DNA of 64,000 nucleotides from CAVXWV01 sp963695415 (GTDB lineage Bacteria > Chloroflexota > Anaerolineae > Anaerolineales > UBA4823): the NCBI GenBank assembly GCA_963695415.1, contig CAVOGL010000020.1, positions 173,444-237,443 on the forward strand, written 5' to 3'. Numbering within the stretch: position 1 is the stretch's first letter; every line of letters begins with the position of its first letter. Below the pieces are notes generated by a model. That model did not search any database. It was given only the letters and a program-made list of their open reading frames with translations, and was not told where the DNA came from. Shown in pieces: positions 29,990-40,924 of the stretch. The translations under genes were made by a program, and so were the position numbers.

Positions 29990-30018
29990 TTGACAGGACC
30001 CGGAGACTGGCGTAAAAT
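29990..30018 (+). promoter_or_regulatory. Sigma-70 promoter for the TMEM198-like/DUF4332 operon
   Basis: A perfect -35 TTGACA (29990-29995), a 17-base spacer and a -10 TAAAAT (30013-30018) precede ATG 30087 by about 70 bases. The ribosome site AAAGGAG is 5 bases before ATG. Confidence 0.7.
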
Positions 30019-30086
30019 TAACGTAATCTAATCTTTTTTGGCATTTTTTCTAACACACAGATTTCAAACAAAGTAAAGGAGAAATT

Positions 30087-30728
30087 ATGAGTGAGATCCT
30101 GGTTGGTCTTGTTCTTGTGATTGCAGGGCTGGTAGGGGTGTTCTGGGGATATCGAATCTTTCGAATTATTCTGCCAATTCTTGGTGGAATCGAGGGCTAT
30201 CTGATTGCTTCAGCGTTATTCCCAAACAGCTGGGTCGTTGCTCTGGTGGTCGGTATCGTGCTGGCGATTATTTTTTTCCTGCTGGCATATACCGTGTGGA
30301 GTGTTATGGTGACTATTTCGGGCATAATCCTTGGTGGGGCTATCGGGGCAGCCATCGCTCATGGTCTCAACCTGTGGACCTGGCTGGGGTGGATTGTCAT
30401 TATCGTCCTGGCGGTTTTAGGCGGTATCCTGGTTTGGAGGATACGCGACGAAGTGGTGATCATCCTGACAGCCATCAGTGGCGCGGGGTTCGTCGCTTCC
30501 GGATTAAGAATCTGGTTCGGTGAAGGAACCATTCGCTCGTTTATCTGGTTGGTGATCTTCATTGTCCTGGCAATCATCGGCATCATCTGGCAATGGCAGC
30601 GCTACAGGCATCTGAAGCTGCTTGGGGTGGGTGGTCCGGCTGAACCTCCCGGCGCCACGCGTACTGCTCCTGTTGTTGAGCCAGCAATTACCCCTATAGT
30701 TACTGAAACCGGCACCTCCCGCAGTTGA
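30087..30728 (+). CDS. TMEM198/DUF4203-like membrane protein
   Basis: A 213-residue protein with six to seven closely spaced membrane helices rich in Gly, Ile and Val, and a repeated GGxxGxxIA style (LGGIEGYLIASALF, LGGAIGAAIAHGL). It ends with a Pro/Thr-rich cytoplasmic tail of about 35 residues. The function is unknown. It has a strong promoter and ribosome site, and the next gene starts 4 bases after its stop, so the two are translated together. Confidence 0.75.
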   Translation: MSEILVGLVLVIAGLVGVFWGYRIFRIILPILGGIEGYLIASALFPNSWVVALVVGIVLAIIFFLLAYTVWSVMVTISGIILGGAIGAAIAHGLNLWTWLGWIVIIVLAVLGGILVWRIRDEVVIILTAISGAGFVASGLRIWFGEGTIRSFIWLVIFIVLAIIGIIWQWQRYRHLKLLGVGGPAEPPGATRTAPVVEPAITPIVTETGTSRS

Positions 30729-30732
30729 ACCC

Positions 30733-31296
30733 ATGGAAAGTGCGACTGAAATGAAATCTTCTGATGAAGAAGAACCAGAACCTCCCAAAGAGCCTGAGAT
30801 TATAGAGGAAGAACCTGTGGTCGAAGCGGAGCAGCCCGAAGCCCAGGATCAACTTGAAGAGACTCTCGATGGTACCCAAATGGCTGCCCTGCAAGAGAAG
30901 GTGATCTTCGTCGAAGGGATCGGCGCTACATATGCCGGGAAGCTGAATGAAGCCGGCATCGAAACTGTCATCGATCTGTTGCGCCGCGGAGCTACTCGCA
31001 AGGGACGCGCCGAACTGGTAGAAGCAACCGCGATCCCAGCAGGATTAATCTTGAAATGGGTGAACCAGGCAGACCTGTTCCGGGTTAAAGGTGTGGGAAA
31101 ACAATATGGAGAGCTGCTCGAAGCTGCTGGTGTCGATACGGTACCCGAACTGGCACAACGTAATCCTGTGAACCTGTTTGAAAAGCTGAGTGAGGTAAAC
31201 TCCGAAAAGAAACTGACCGGGCGCGCACCACACCAGGCTGAAGTGGAAAGCTGGGTCACCCAGGCGAAAAACTTGCCGAGGATTATCGAATACTAG
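30733..31296 (+). CDS. Helix-hairpin-helix protein (DUF4332-like) with acidic N-terminus
   Basis: A 187-residue protein. The first 50 residues are almost all Glu/Pro (SSDEEEPEPPKEPEIIEEEP) and probably disordered. Two helix-hairpin-helix units follow: VEGIGATYAGKLNEAGIETV and VKGVGKQYGELLEAAGVDTV, each of the kind used for non-specific DNA binding or, in DUF4332 proteins, of unknown use. It is coupled to the membrane protein upstream, which could place it at the membrane. The start codon is 4 bases after the upstream stop, with no separate promoter. Confidence 0.75.
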   Translation: MESATEMKSSDEEEPEPPKEPEIIEEEPVVEAEQPEAQDQLEETLDGTQMAALQEKVIFVEGIGATYAGKLNEAGIETVIDLLRRGATRKGRAELVEATAIPAGLILKWVNQADLFRVKGVGKQYGELLEAAGVDTVPELAQRNPVNLFEKLSEVNSEKKLTGRAPHQAEVESWVTQAKNLPRIIEY

Positions 31297-31496
31297 GTAG
31301 TGAGTTGAAGTATAGCCGAACTGTATCCGCTATTCATTAATCAAGCCACTCCTTATCGACTGGATTGGTAAATATCGAGTCCTCCCTGAGAATCAGTAAG
31401 CGGAGGAACTCGATCATTGGTTTCAGCAACCAGATGTATATTTCGATTTCCTCCCCAACAAGGATTTTGTTAAGCCCTTCGGAAATAAATCCCCAC

Positions 31497-32174
31497 CTAG
31501 GGGAGTTTCTTCGCCAATACCACATCCACTGGTAAGCCAAACATCGACATATCGATCACAATTTCAACTAGAAAACCAGCTAATTCCAAGGCTTCACGGA
31601 CATAGATGGGACGGCAGTCAGCATAAGACGGAAATCGTTGGTGGACCCACTCATAAAGCCGCACCATCCAGCCTTCCTGCTCTTTTTTTGACAGGGCTAC
31701 AATGCAGATGCGTCCACCGCTGCGCATCACCCTCATGCATTCATTCAAAACCAATGGGATCTCTGGTGTGTCGAACAATTCCAGCGTAAAGCTGGTAAAG
31801 ACAGCGTCGAAAAAAATGTCCTCGTAAGGCAGGTCCAGGGCATCCCCACAACTCAGCTCGATCCTTGCCGCCAAACCCTTATCACTGACCCTGCGTTGAG
31901 CCACCTGGAACATCCCCGGTGAGAGGTCGATCCCATGAACCCTGCCGGTATCGCCGGCAGCTTCCGCCAGGGCTTCCAGGCAATGCCCGGTGCCGAACCC
32001 GATCTCGAGCACTCTCTCACCTGGGCGCAGGTCGAGCAGCTCCAGACCCTTTTCCTTGTACCGTCTCTCGGAACTCCCTGCCAGCAGGTCATACCAGCTG
32101 CTCATCCGGTCGTAACTAGCCCTGGCTTCTGCTTTGCTCCTCAAGACTCTGCTGACAGGCTTTCCGTGATCCAT
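31497..32174 (-). CDS. UbiE/class I SAM-dependent methyltransferase
   Basis: A 225-residue methyltransferase. Motif I is VLEIGFGTGHCLEALAEAAG near residue 55, the acidic residue follows in VHGIDLSPGM, and motif II-III run through GDALDLPYEDIFFDAVFTSF. The N-terminal ASYDRMSSWYDLLAGSSERRY is characteristic of the UbiE-like branch. The substrate is not clear, as no quinone-synthesis genes are close. The gap 31297-31496 holds no supported gene. Confidence 0.88.
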   Translation of the reverse strand: MDHGKPVSRVLRSKAEARASYDRMSSWYDLLAGSSERRYKEKGLELLDLRPGERVLEIGFGTGHCLEALAEAAGDTGRVHGIDLSPGMFQVAQRRVSDKGLAARIELSCGDALDLPYEDIFFDAVFTSFTLELFDTPEIPLVLNECMRVMRSGGRICIVALSKKEQEGWMVRLYEWVHQRFPSYADCRPIYVREALELAGFLVEIVIDMSMFGLPVDVVLAKKLP

Positions 32175-32227
32175 TCTTCCCTCCGCGTCTGCACTTCAGA
32201 CAGTTTGGCGATGATGTTTCATCAACT

Positions 32228-33157
32228 TTATATGGATAAAATAGTGATCACCACATTGCCTTTTTTATGCCCCTCATCCACGTAGCGATGCGCCTCGACT
32301 ATCTGCTCCATGGTGTACTGCCGGTCGATGATTACATTGAGTTTTCCCGCTTCAACCAGATCCCGGACCGCTAAAAGATTTTCGATACGATCACCTTTTT
32401 CAAAATCTTTGTGAACATTGAGGTATCTGCCCTCTGGCTTGAGCACCCGTTTGCATTGCTCAGGATCTGCCCTGCCAACAGCATCAAAGACGAGATCGTA
32501 TACATCCCCGCGTTGGGAAAATTCTTCCCTTGTGTAATCGATGACCTGGCTTGCGCCAAGTGAGCGCACCAGATCCATGTTCGCCGTGCTGCAGACCCCT
32601 GTCACTTCAGCGCCATAATGGTTCCTGGCAATTTGCACAGCAAAAGTGCCCACTGATCCGGAAGCGCCAAAAATCAACACCTTTTGCCCGCTGCTGATGT
32701 TGCCCTGTTCGAGGCAATGATATGCGGTCATTCCCCCGCTCGGGAGGGCAGCCGCTTGCTCGAAGCTGGTATTGGCAGGTTTAAGCGCCACGAGCCCATT
32801 CTCCGAGAGACATTTATATTCCGCATAACCACCGAAACTCTCCTGGAACGTTGAAGCCAAAACCTGGTCGCCTACCTTGAACCTGCTGACATCCTTGCCC
32901 ACTGCCTCGATCTCACCGGAGATTTCCATCCCCAGGATGGGTCTTCTCGGTTTCGTGATGCCCAGGTAAAGGCGCGACATGATCTTAAGCAACGCTGAAC
33001 CTGGGATATTGAGACTGCGCATGATCGTGTCCCCAATGGTCACGGTGGTTGCGAAGATTTTCACCAGGATTTCACCATCTCTGGGTACAGGTTTGGCAAC
33101 TTGCTTCATGAAAAGCACCTCAGGAGGTCCGAATTTTTCGTATACTATGGCTCTCAT
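32228..33157 (-). CDS. Quinone oxidoreductase-like NAD(P)-dependent MDR protein
   Basis: A 309-residue zinc-independent medium-chain dehydrogenase/reductase. The catalytic-domain start is MRAIVYEKFGPPEVLFMKQV, and the Rossmann motif is VLIFGASGSVGTFAVQIA near residue 150. The usual zinc ligands are missing, which fits quinone or enal reductases. The short C-terminus with HRYVDEGHKKGNVVITI is typical. The reaction is an NAD(P)H-dependent reduction of an activated C=C or a quinone. It lies 53 bases upstream of the methyltransferase on the same strand. Confidence 0.88.
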   Translation of the reverse strand: MRAIVYEKFGPPEVLFMKQVAKPVPRDGEILVKIFATTVTIGDTIMRSLNIPGSALLKIMSRLYLGITKPRRPILGMEISGEIEAVGKDVSRFKVGDQVLASTFQESFGGYAEYKCLSENGLVALKPANTSFEQAAALPSGGMTAYHCLEQGNISSGQKVLIFGASGSVGTFAVQIARNHYGAEVTGVCSTANMDLVRSLGASQVIDYTREEFSQRGDVYDLVFDAVGRADPEQCKRVLKPEGRYLNVHKDFEKGDRIENLLAVRDLVEAGKLNVIIDRQYTMEQIVEAHRYVDEGHKKGNVVITILSI

Positions 33158-33274
33158 CGTCTAATTACCTCTTTCCAGCGATTGATTATAACCTGACCTC
33201 TTTACCAGGCAGGTCTGGTATAATCACTCTATTATTATCAGATTTATCAAAATTGATTCGGGTACTTTAATTTC

Positions 33275-36200
33275 ATGATATGTTTTCAATGCCAGACTTC
33301 AAACAGAGATGAAGCCCGCTTCTGCAAATCTTGCGGATGCTGGCTGCTCAATACATGTCCTCACTGCGGGCAGCAATTACCAGAATCCCCCATCTTCTGC
33401 GACCAATGCGGAAACCAGTTATCAAGCGGTGCGGGTCAATTCACAGGGAAAAATCGGTTCTATCCCTCACAAGCTCTGATCCTTGGAGAAGCTCTGATCC
33501 CTGGAGAAGCTCTGATCCCTGGAGAAGCTCATAATCAAAAGGAACAATCCTTTGAACAACCGCAAGTGGTCGATGAGGATTCAGATTTCACTAAGATCGT
33601 CGTCGATCAATAAATTTATGCCCCCAGAATTACGCCAGAAACTTGAAGGGTTTAAAGATAACCAGTCTATGGAAGGTGAACGACGGCTGGTCACCCTCCT
33701 TTTCTGTGATGTCGTGGGGTCGACTGCCAAAGCAGAGAAATTCGATCCCGAAGAATGGACCGAGATCATCAACGGCGCCTATGAATACATGATCAAGCCA
33801 GTCTTCCGGTTCGAAGGTACCATGGTACACCTGAGTGGTGATGCCCTGCTTGCATTATTTGGCGCACCCCTTGCCCACGAAGATGATCCACAAAGGGCGA
33901 TCCTGGCTGGATTGAACATCATCGATGGCATCAAAGCATACCAGGAAGAAGCAAAAAAGCATTGGGGGATCGACTTTTCGGTCAGGGTGGGCATCCACAC
34001 CGGCACAGTTGTCGTCGGAGGGATGGGTAGTGATATGCACCTGGAATATACCGCCTCGGGTGATGCAGCGAACCTGGCGGCACGTATGCAGCAATCCGCC
34101 CAACCGATGACGATCCAGGTGAGTGAATCCACATACCGGCTGGTATCAAACTTTTTCGAATTTGAAGACCTGGGCACCCTGGAATTAAAAGGTAAAGAAA
34201 AACCTGTTCAGACCTACCGGGTTATAAGAGCAATCAATTCAGGTGAAAGTTCACAGCTTCGCGTGACACCATTTGTCGGCAGAGAACGAGAAATGAATTT
34301 CCTGGTCGAGGCGATGAAGCGGTTGCAGCGCGGCATCGGGGGCATCATTGCGCTCGTAGGAGAGGCAGGGATTGGAAAGACAAGGCTTGTCAGGGAAGGT
34401 AAGCGTTTCTTCCTTACAGAAGCCTCGCAGGAACACTTCTGGATTGGCACAAGCAGCCAATCATACGAATCCAACCTGCCATACAAGGTGATCCAAAACA
34501 TGGCTGGCTTGATAGTCGGATTGAACAAGAAATCAGCCAACAAACAATATTCAGAAGGTTTTTACGATTACCTGGAAAGTCTTACTCCCGAGAGAAGGTA
34601 CAACCTGGAGCTGGCGCTGGACACTTTATTTGGCACTACGACTTCATTGGAAGGCGAAAATTTCAAAAACGAGATTTACCTGGCGGTCAATGACCTGATG
34701 CGATTTCTGGTCTGGTCAATCGCCCGGAGTCCTGGTTTTCGATGATCTGCAATGGGGCGATCCTGCTTCGGTTGAAATTATAAGACGCATGGCAGGCTTG
34801 ATCGAGGAACTTCCAGTCATGCTGGTAATCGTGGTGCGTCCTGACCGTGAATCCAGGGGGTGGCAGCTGGTCGACGGCTTACAAACCGAATACCCTCACC
34901 GCACGAAACTGGTAAACCTTGTACCCCTGTCTGACCAACAATCAGGCATACTCATCGAATCCCTGCTGGCGAACCAGCAATTCCCCGAGGCAACCACAAA
35001 CATGATCCTGGAAAAAACCGGGGGCAACCCTCTCTTTCTTGAGGAGGTTGTTCGTTCGCTGGTGGAGAAGAAGGTCGTTTCACAGAAAGAGGACGGGAGC
35101 TGGCAGATCAGCGATGATGCGACCGATTATGACCTGCCTGACAGCCTGGAAACCCTGATCATTTCCCGGATTGACAGGCTGGAGGAGGAGACGCGCCGGA
35201 TACTTCAGGTTGCCTCAGTGATAGGCAGGAATTTTAATTTCCGCGTGCTTGTGGCGCTGTTTGAGAAAGGCGATGATCTGGAACAACATATCGACCTGCT
35301 TCAACGCGTCGATATGATCCAGGAGTCTGCCCGTATCCCTGAGTTGGAATATTCCTTCCGGCATTCCCTGGCTCAGGAGGCGGCTTACAACACTCTGTTA
35401 GTGAAGCGGCGTAAAGAATACCACCTGCGCGTGGCGGAAGTGATCGAGAAGCTTTTCTCAGACCGCCTGGCAGAATACTTTTCTTTACTCGCCCATCACC
35501 ATTTCCAGGCTGGGAGTGATCAATCCATCCGGTTCGACAAACTCGCCGGGGACAAAGCTTTCCTAATCTATGCAATACCCGAAGCGCTCTTCCATTACCG
35601 CAGGGCGATCCAGGCAGCTGGTTTACCAGAATCGATCGGGGAACAGGTATACCTCACAAAAGATCAAGTGATCGATCTATTCCTGCGCGCCGGGCGCTGC
35701 CTTGAGCTGCTCTCGGATTACCACGCCGCTCAAGTCCATTACAGCGCGATGGAATCTGCTGCACGTAAAATTGATGATAAAGAATGCATTCTGGCATCGC
35801 TGACTGCCCTTGGTACGGCTTACGCAGTACCGAGTAATGCGCAGGACAAGCAACGCTGCCTGACAGTCTGTGAAGAAGGGCTTGCACTTTCCAGGCAGGT
35901 CAACGATCGCAGGGCGGAAGCGCGCATCCTGTGGAACCTGGGCTTGATCCATTTGTTTGCCGATAATACGGATCACGCAATCCAATACCTGGAGCAATCT
36001 GTAGAGATCGCTCGCAGTATCGATTGGAAGGAACAGCTTACTGCTTCACTCGGCGACCTTGCCAGGGCTTTCAGCAGTTCTGGTCGATTCCAGGACGGTT
36101 TGAATATCTTGCGAGAGGTAAACCCGATTGTCCAGGAGATCGGCGACCTGACAAATTTCAACGAGAACCTGATGAATATGAGTTCCTGCCTGATCGCAAC

Positions 36201-37047
36201 CGGCGATTTTGATCAGGCTTTGGAACTGGCAGTTCAAGGGTTAGAAGGCAGCCGCAGAATCAATAATGAGTGGGGGATTATATATGGCTCTATCTTCTAT
36301 TTGCTGGTCACCCAGGCACAAGGCAAGATAGACGCCTTCATGAAACAATGCGAGGAGGCCGTCCGAAAGGGTGAGAAAATTAAGCATCCAGGATTGATTT
36401 TCATCTTAATGAACCGTGGCATGTTATTCACCAATATTGGCGCTCTCCAATCAGCCATGGAAGATGCCAATCACATGGTGGAAGTCGCCAACACATATCT
36501 ACCATTAATGTCAGCTTCTGATCTTGTAAGAGCCTATTATTATCTTCACACCGGGGACCTGGAGGCGGCTAATTATTGGATGGATCAATGCAAGAAAAAC
36601 CACGGTATTCGCTCATTGTTTTTCTTTGATTACGTAGTTGAGCAGGTTGAAATGGAGCTCTGCATCCGAACAGGAAGGCTGGAAGAAGCCAGGCAAAAAA
36701 TTGACCACTGGATCCCATTCTTACGAGAAAATAAAGGCTTTTACTATCTCCCCGATACCTTGCGGATTGCCGGACTGTACGCGCAAGAAATGGATGACGT
36801 AAAAAGCGCCCGTTCTTATCTGGAAGAAGCCTATACGCAGTCAATTCAAACAGGTCACCGCTTTCAACAACTGGAGATCCTCAGGACACTGTTCCAGCTC
36901 CCTGGTACAACAGAAGATGAACGTGTGACATGGCGTGAAGAATACCGCATCCTGGCAGATACCATCTCTGCTTACACATCGGATCCATTATTGAAAGAAA
37001 CGCTTCTGGCAGAGTTTTCGGTGGAAAAAGCAATTCTTAGGCATTAG
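33275..37047 (+). CDS. Zinc ribbon-class III cyclase-AAA-TPR signalling protein, two frameshifts
   Basis: About 1255 residues once two one-base insertions are allowed (near 33612 and 34728). Order: a double zinc ribbon with four CxxC pairs (CFQCQTSN ... CKSCG ... CPHCGQ ... CDQCG); a linker with a threefold repeat; a class III nucleotidyl cyclase domain (TLLFCDVVGSTAKAE, GDALLALFG, ASGDAANLAARM), which keeps the two metal Asp and the Asn/Arg; an AAA/MalT-like ATPase (Walker A GEAGIGKT, Walker B VLVFDDLQWGD at the second break); and about 700 residues of TPR-like helices. Chloroflexota have such proteins in one chain. Presumed role: a cyclic-nucleotide-linked sensor; adenylyl versus guanylyl is unresolved. 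Confidence 0.8.
33471..33524 (+). repeat. Three 18-bp tandem repeats in a coding linker
   Basis: Three copies of AAGCTCTGATCC(C/T)TGGAG at 33471-33488, 33489-33506 and 33507-33524, with part of a fourth. The copies differ at one base. They encode ALIPGE repeats in the linker after the zinc ribbon. The near-identity suggests recent slippage. Confidence 0.85.
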
Positions 37048-37095
37048 TTCCTATAAGGGTGTCCAACGTCCTAATGGACTGCTACCATTTCGGGG

Positions 37096-37572
37096 CTAAC
37101 GCCTCTCCCAGGCTGTATGGATTTCTTCCATCTGGCGGATGTGGTCCAAGATATGGCGATCATAGGTATCCAGCCAGTCGTCCAGGGTCATGATCCCATT
37201 TTCGGAATGGTTAACCGTATTCGACCAGACACTCTCCGGTAAATCCTTGATCAGCTGGTGGGTGTTATGTCGCAGCCAGCGGAACAATTTCAAAGCAGCG
37301 TCTGCATCCTGGCTGGAATAATCCAGCTCCCGCGCCCAGCGATTTTCATCGTATCCAAGCACAGCACTCCCCGGCTCAGCCAGGAAGCGACGGCAGCGGA
37401 CATAGCTGTTGGCTTCGCTGTCGGCGATGTGAATGATGATCTCGTGAACTGTCCAGCCGTTCTCGTCCGCCCGGAAGTGCCACATCTCGCGCGGCAGATT
37501 GCCCAGGGCAGTGACCAGCTTCTGGTAAGCATCACCATAAGATTCGATTTTTTGACTGCGTTCCTTATTCAA
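37096..37572 (-). CDS. DinB/YfiT-like protein (copy 2 of 3)
   Basis: A 158-residue four-helix DinB-superfamily protein. The pattern GWTVHEIIIHIADSEANSY supplies the first metal His in IIIHIADS, and the later WLDTYDRHILDHIRQME supplies the last two. The residues RADENGWTVHEI are typical of the YfiT/DinB_2 branch. The function is unknown; members include thiol-dependent transferases. The frame is intact. Confidence 0.8.
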   Translation of the reverse strand: MNKERSQKIESYGDAYQKLVTALGNLPREMWHFRADENGWTVHEIIIHIADSEANSYVRCRRFLAEPGSAVLGYDENRWARELDYSSQDADAALKLFRWLRHNTHQLIKDLPESVWSNTVNHSENGIMTLDDWLDTYDRHILDHIRQMEEIHTAWERR

Positions 37573-37627
37573 ACTGACCTCCTCTCTTCATTATAAAGGT
37601 TCCACGCGGCTCTCCGCCACGCTTCGA

Positions 37628-38335
37628 TTAGTCGGGTATGCTGGTTCGTGTGCCGCCAGTGGGATGGGCAAGTGCAGAGGCGGTTTGGCACCCGACGATG
37701 GCTGGTGCTTCTTGGATCAACTCGTCATTCACCAGTGCTTCCACCATAAACAGGGCAAAATCAATCCTGCGGGTCAGGTTGCTTTCCAGGATGGGATCAC
37801 CTATGTGCCTGCTCCACACCGGCAAACCCTGGCTCTCACCTTCCTCCAGATCACTGCCGCGTACCACCGTCCAAAGTGTATCGCTGTCAAAGATAAGCCG
37901 GCAGGCTTGCGTCTGGTCATCGATGTCCACCACTCGAAGGAACCTGCCTAACCAGCTGGTAATCTTTTCATATCTCTTGAAACCCGCAGAATACACATCT
38001 TTACCGTCCATAGAAATGTGCCAGCCGACAGAAAAGATAAGGCGCGCCCCAGGTTCGGCAAAATCGAGGACAGCTTGCGCGGTGCCGGAGGAATAATGGT
38101 CCATCCCCCAGGGAACCAGGACAGCCAGCACCCCCTTACAACCGCGAACTGCTTCCTTGATGACCTTGCGATCATTGGTGTCGCCTTGATAAATCTGAAT
38201 TCGATTCTGGTATGCAGCAAGCTTCCCAACGCTTTTTTCCCGGCATACACCGACGACTTCATACCCTCGATCCAGGCAGTGCTGAACCATGTACTGCCCC
38301 AGTTTCCCTGATGCACCGACAATACACACTTTCAC
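37628..38335 (-). CDS. NAD(P)-binding protein, NmrA/atypical short-chain reductase
   Basis: A 235-residue Rossmann-fold protein. The dinucleotide motif is MKVCIVGASGKLGQYMVQHC, an atypical SDR form (GASGxxG). The next Asp-containing segment QIYQGDTNDRKVIKEAVRGC and the strand GVLAVLVPWG follow. A Tyr-x-x-x-Lys motif is not clear, so an NmrA-like sensing role is as likely as an enzyme. It is divergent from the GH3 gene and shares an intergenic region with a 20-bp palindrome. Confidence 0.75.
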   Translation of the reverse strand: MKVCIVGASGKLGQYMVQHCLDRGYEVVGVCREKSVGKLAAYQNRIQIYQGDTNDRKVIKEAVRGCKGVLAVLVPWGMDHYSSGTAQAVLDFAEPGARLIFSVGWHISMDGKDVYSAGFKRYEKITSWLGRFLRVVDIDDQTQACRLIFDSDTLWTVVRGSDLEEGESQGLPVWSRHIGDPILESNLTRRIDFALFMVEALVNDELIQEAPAIVGCQTASALAHPTGGTRTSIPD

Positions 38336-38399
38336 CAGTTCACCTCATATCCGTTGAGATTGGATCACAAATATTTCACCCAGATGGCGATATACTATT

Positions 38400-38419
38400 A
38401 GGATCAGATTTCTGATCCT
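38400..38419. promoter_or_regulatory. 20-bp palindrome between the NAD-binding gene and the GH3 gene
   Basis: Arms AGGATCAGA and TCTGATCCT around two T bases, perfect over 9+9. It lies 65 bases from the NAD-binding gene start and 101 bases before the GH3 start. It may be a regulator operator or a leader hairpin; three T bases follow on the plus strand. Confidence 0.45.
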
Positions 38420-38520
38420 TTCGAACGGGTAGAAAAAAATCCATTTCTCCGTATCAATGTTACCACCGGATGCAACTCAGCCTCATCCAACCAGAATATA
38501 ATTATTCCACATTTTGCACC

Positions 38521-40924
38521 ATGAAATACAAAAACATCATCAACCAAATCTCCCTGGATGAAAAAGTAGCTTTTTGTTCCGGCAAAGGATTTTTTTCGAC
38601 CAAACAGTTTACTAAGTACGCCATACCTGGCATTCAGGTGGCAGATGGACCCCACGGATTGCGCAAACAACTCGACGGTGCTGATTACCTGGATGTTAAT
38701 CTCAGCCTCCCGTCAACTTGCTTCCCGACCGCCAGCCTGAGCGCATGCTCGTGGGACCGGGATTTGCTCAGAGAGATGGGCGCGGCTATCGCTGCGGAAG
38801 CCCTGCAGGAAGGGGTGTCCATCGTGCTGGGACCCGGGTGTCAATATCAAGCGCAATCCGCTGTGCGGGAGGAATTTCGAGTATTTTTCCGAAGACCCGT
38901 ACCTGGCAGGAGAGATGGGGGCTGCCTGGATCGAAGGACTGCAAAGCCTGGGGGTTGGCGCTTCGCTCAAGCACTTTGCCGCCAACAACCAGGAAAGTGA
39001 GCGGATGTCGTCCGACAGCATCGTGGATGAACGTACATTGCGTGAGATCTATTTACCGGCGTTCGAGAAAGCCGTTAAAAGCGCCAGACCCGCCACTGTG
39101 ATGTGCGCTTATAACAAGCTGAACGGCGTTTACTGCAGCGATAATCCCGTTTTGCTCAGAGATATACTACGGGATGAATGGGGCTTCGAGGGGGTCATCC
39201 TCACCGATTGGGGAGCGATGAATGATCGCGTCCAAGCCTTCGAAGCAGGACTGGACCTGGAGATGCCCGGCAGCAAGGGGATTTTCGATGCGGAGGTGAT
39301 TGCCGCGATCCGGAACGGGGTGTTAGCGGAGGAACGCGTGAATGAAAGCGTCGACCGCCTGCTGGACCTGGTATTTCGCGGCGACAAAAATCGCAAACCC
39401 GGCTATCGATACGATGCGGAGACTCACCACGAGCTTGCCCGGAAGATTGCCGCGAAATCAGCGGTATTGTTAAAAAATGAAGACAGTATCCTTCCCCTCC
39501 ACAAAACACAGAAAATCGCTTTGATCGGCGCACTGGCAAAGCAGCCTCGCTACCAGGGCGCGGGCAGCTCGCACATCACCCCGACGAAGCTGTCCAGTGC
39601 GGTGGACGGGTTCATTGATGTGGGGGTGGATGTCGATTATTATGACGGCTACCCACTCAAAGGCCCGGAAGATGAAGGCTTACGGATCTCGGCGGTAGAA
39701 GGCGCACAGCAATGTGATGTCGCGGTGATTTTCGCGGGTCTGCCGGAGGAGTATGAGTCGGAAGGTTTCGACCGCACCAACCTGGCGATGCCGGAGAGCC
39801 ATAACAGGCTGATTTCCAGTGTCGCGGCAGCGAACCCCAATACGGTAGTCGTGCTGGTCGGCGGTGCACCGGTGGAGATGCCCTGGCTGGGTGAGGTCAA
39901 GGCGGTTTTACACATGTACCTCTCCGGACAGGCAGGCGGACTTGCGGTGGTAGACCTGCTTTTGGGTCTGGCTAACCCAAGCGGCAAGCTGGCAGAAAGT
40001 TACCCACTCGTTTATGCGGATGTGCCTTCAGCCGGATTGTATGAATCGAGCGGGAAACAGGCACAGTACCGCGAAGGGATTTATGTGGGATACCGCTATT
40101 ACGACAAAGCAGGAAAAGATGTCCTCTTTCCCTTCGGTCACGGGTTGTCTTATACCAACTTCACCTACTCCGATCTGAGATTGTCGCACCAGGAATTAGG
40201 GCCTCCCCATAAATTAGAAGTCTCTGTAATGGTTCAAAATACCGGCAATCTGGACGGTTCTGAAGTTATCCAGCTGTATACCGGCGCGGTGGATTCGCCA
40301 GTTTTTCGCCCGGTGAAAGAGCTGAAGGAATTTTCGAAAGTTTTTCTCAAACCAGGAATGTCGAAGGAGGTAAATTTCATCCTGGATTCCCGGGCATTTG
40401 CCATTTACGATGTAAATTCCAATGGATGGGTTGTGCCTTCAGGAGTATACAAAATCATGGTGGGTTCATCCAGCAGGGATATCCGGCTGGAAAATGAGAT
40501 CCAGATTCGCGGAAATTCGATCTCAGTAAACGACGGTGAAATTCCGACATTCTATTCCAAACCCATCGGGACACCTTCCCAGGCGGATTTCGAAAAACTT
40601 CTCGGAAGAGAGATCCCACCACCAAAGGTTTGGGAAAAAGGGGAGTACACAACTGAGTGTACTTTCAATGATATGAAAAGGAGTGTCCTAATCCGGATAA
40701 TGATCAAAGCAATCGAGATCACAGTCGCAAAAGCTTTCGGAGGAGTAGATTACGGAAATCCTACTTTTAAGATGATCTTATCCACTTCGGTCAGCACTCC
40801 ATTAAAAAGACTGAGCCAGCTCAATCCGGAGCGATTGCCCAGGCATGTGACAGATGGGATTGTTCACCTGGCGAATGGTAATTACATCAAGGGCATCCTG
40901 TCATTGATCAAGAAAAATAATTAA
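38521..40924 (+). CDS. GH3 beta-glucosidase, frameshifted
   Basis: About 800 residues with the GH3 layout: a TIM-barrel domain, an alpha/beta sandwich, a fibronectin-III-like domain and a C-terminal tail of about 100 residues. The catalytic nucleophile is the Asp in GVILTDWGAM; the acid/base Glu is in EEYESEGFDRTNLAMPE. The start is ATG 38521 (MKYKNIINQISLDEKV). At 38838-38840 one extra base breaks the frame; VNIKRNPLCGRNFEYFSEDP continues it. No signal peptide is seen, so the enzyme is cytoplasmic and would split imported beta-glucosides. It has no visible link with the sugar transporter at 5-9 kb. Confidence 0.9.

Noticed and set aside
31337..31540. 67-codon minus-strand frame
   Set aside because: It overlaps the end of the methyltransferase gene and shows no ribosome site or family; most likely chance.
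33471..33524. CRISPR array
   Set aside because: The 18-bp units are contiguous without spacers and lie in frame in a protein linker.
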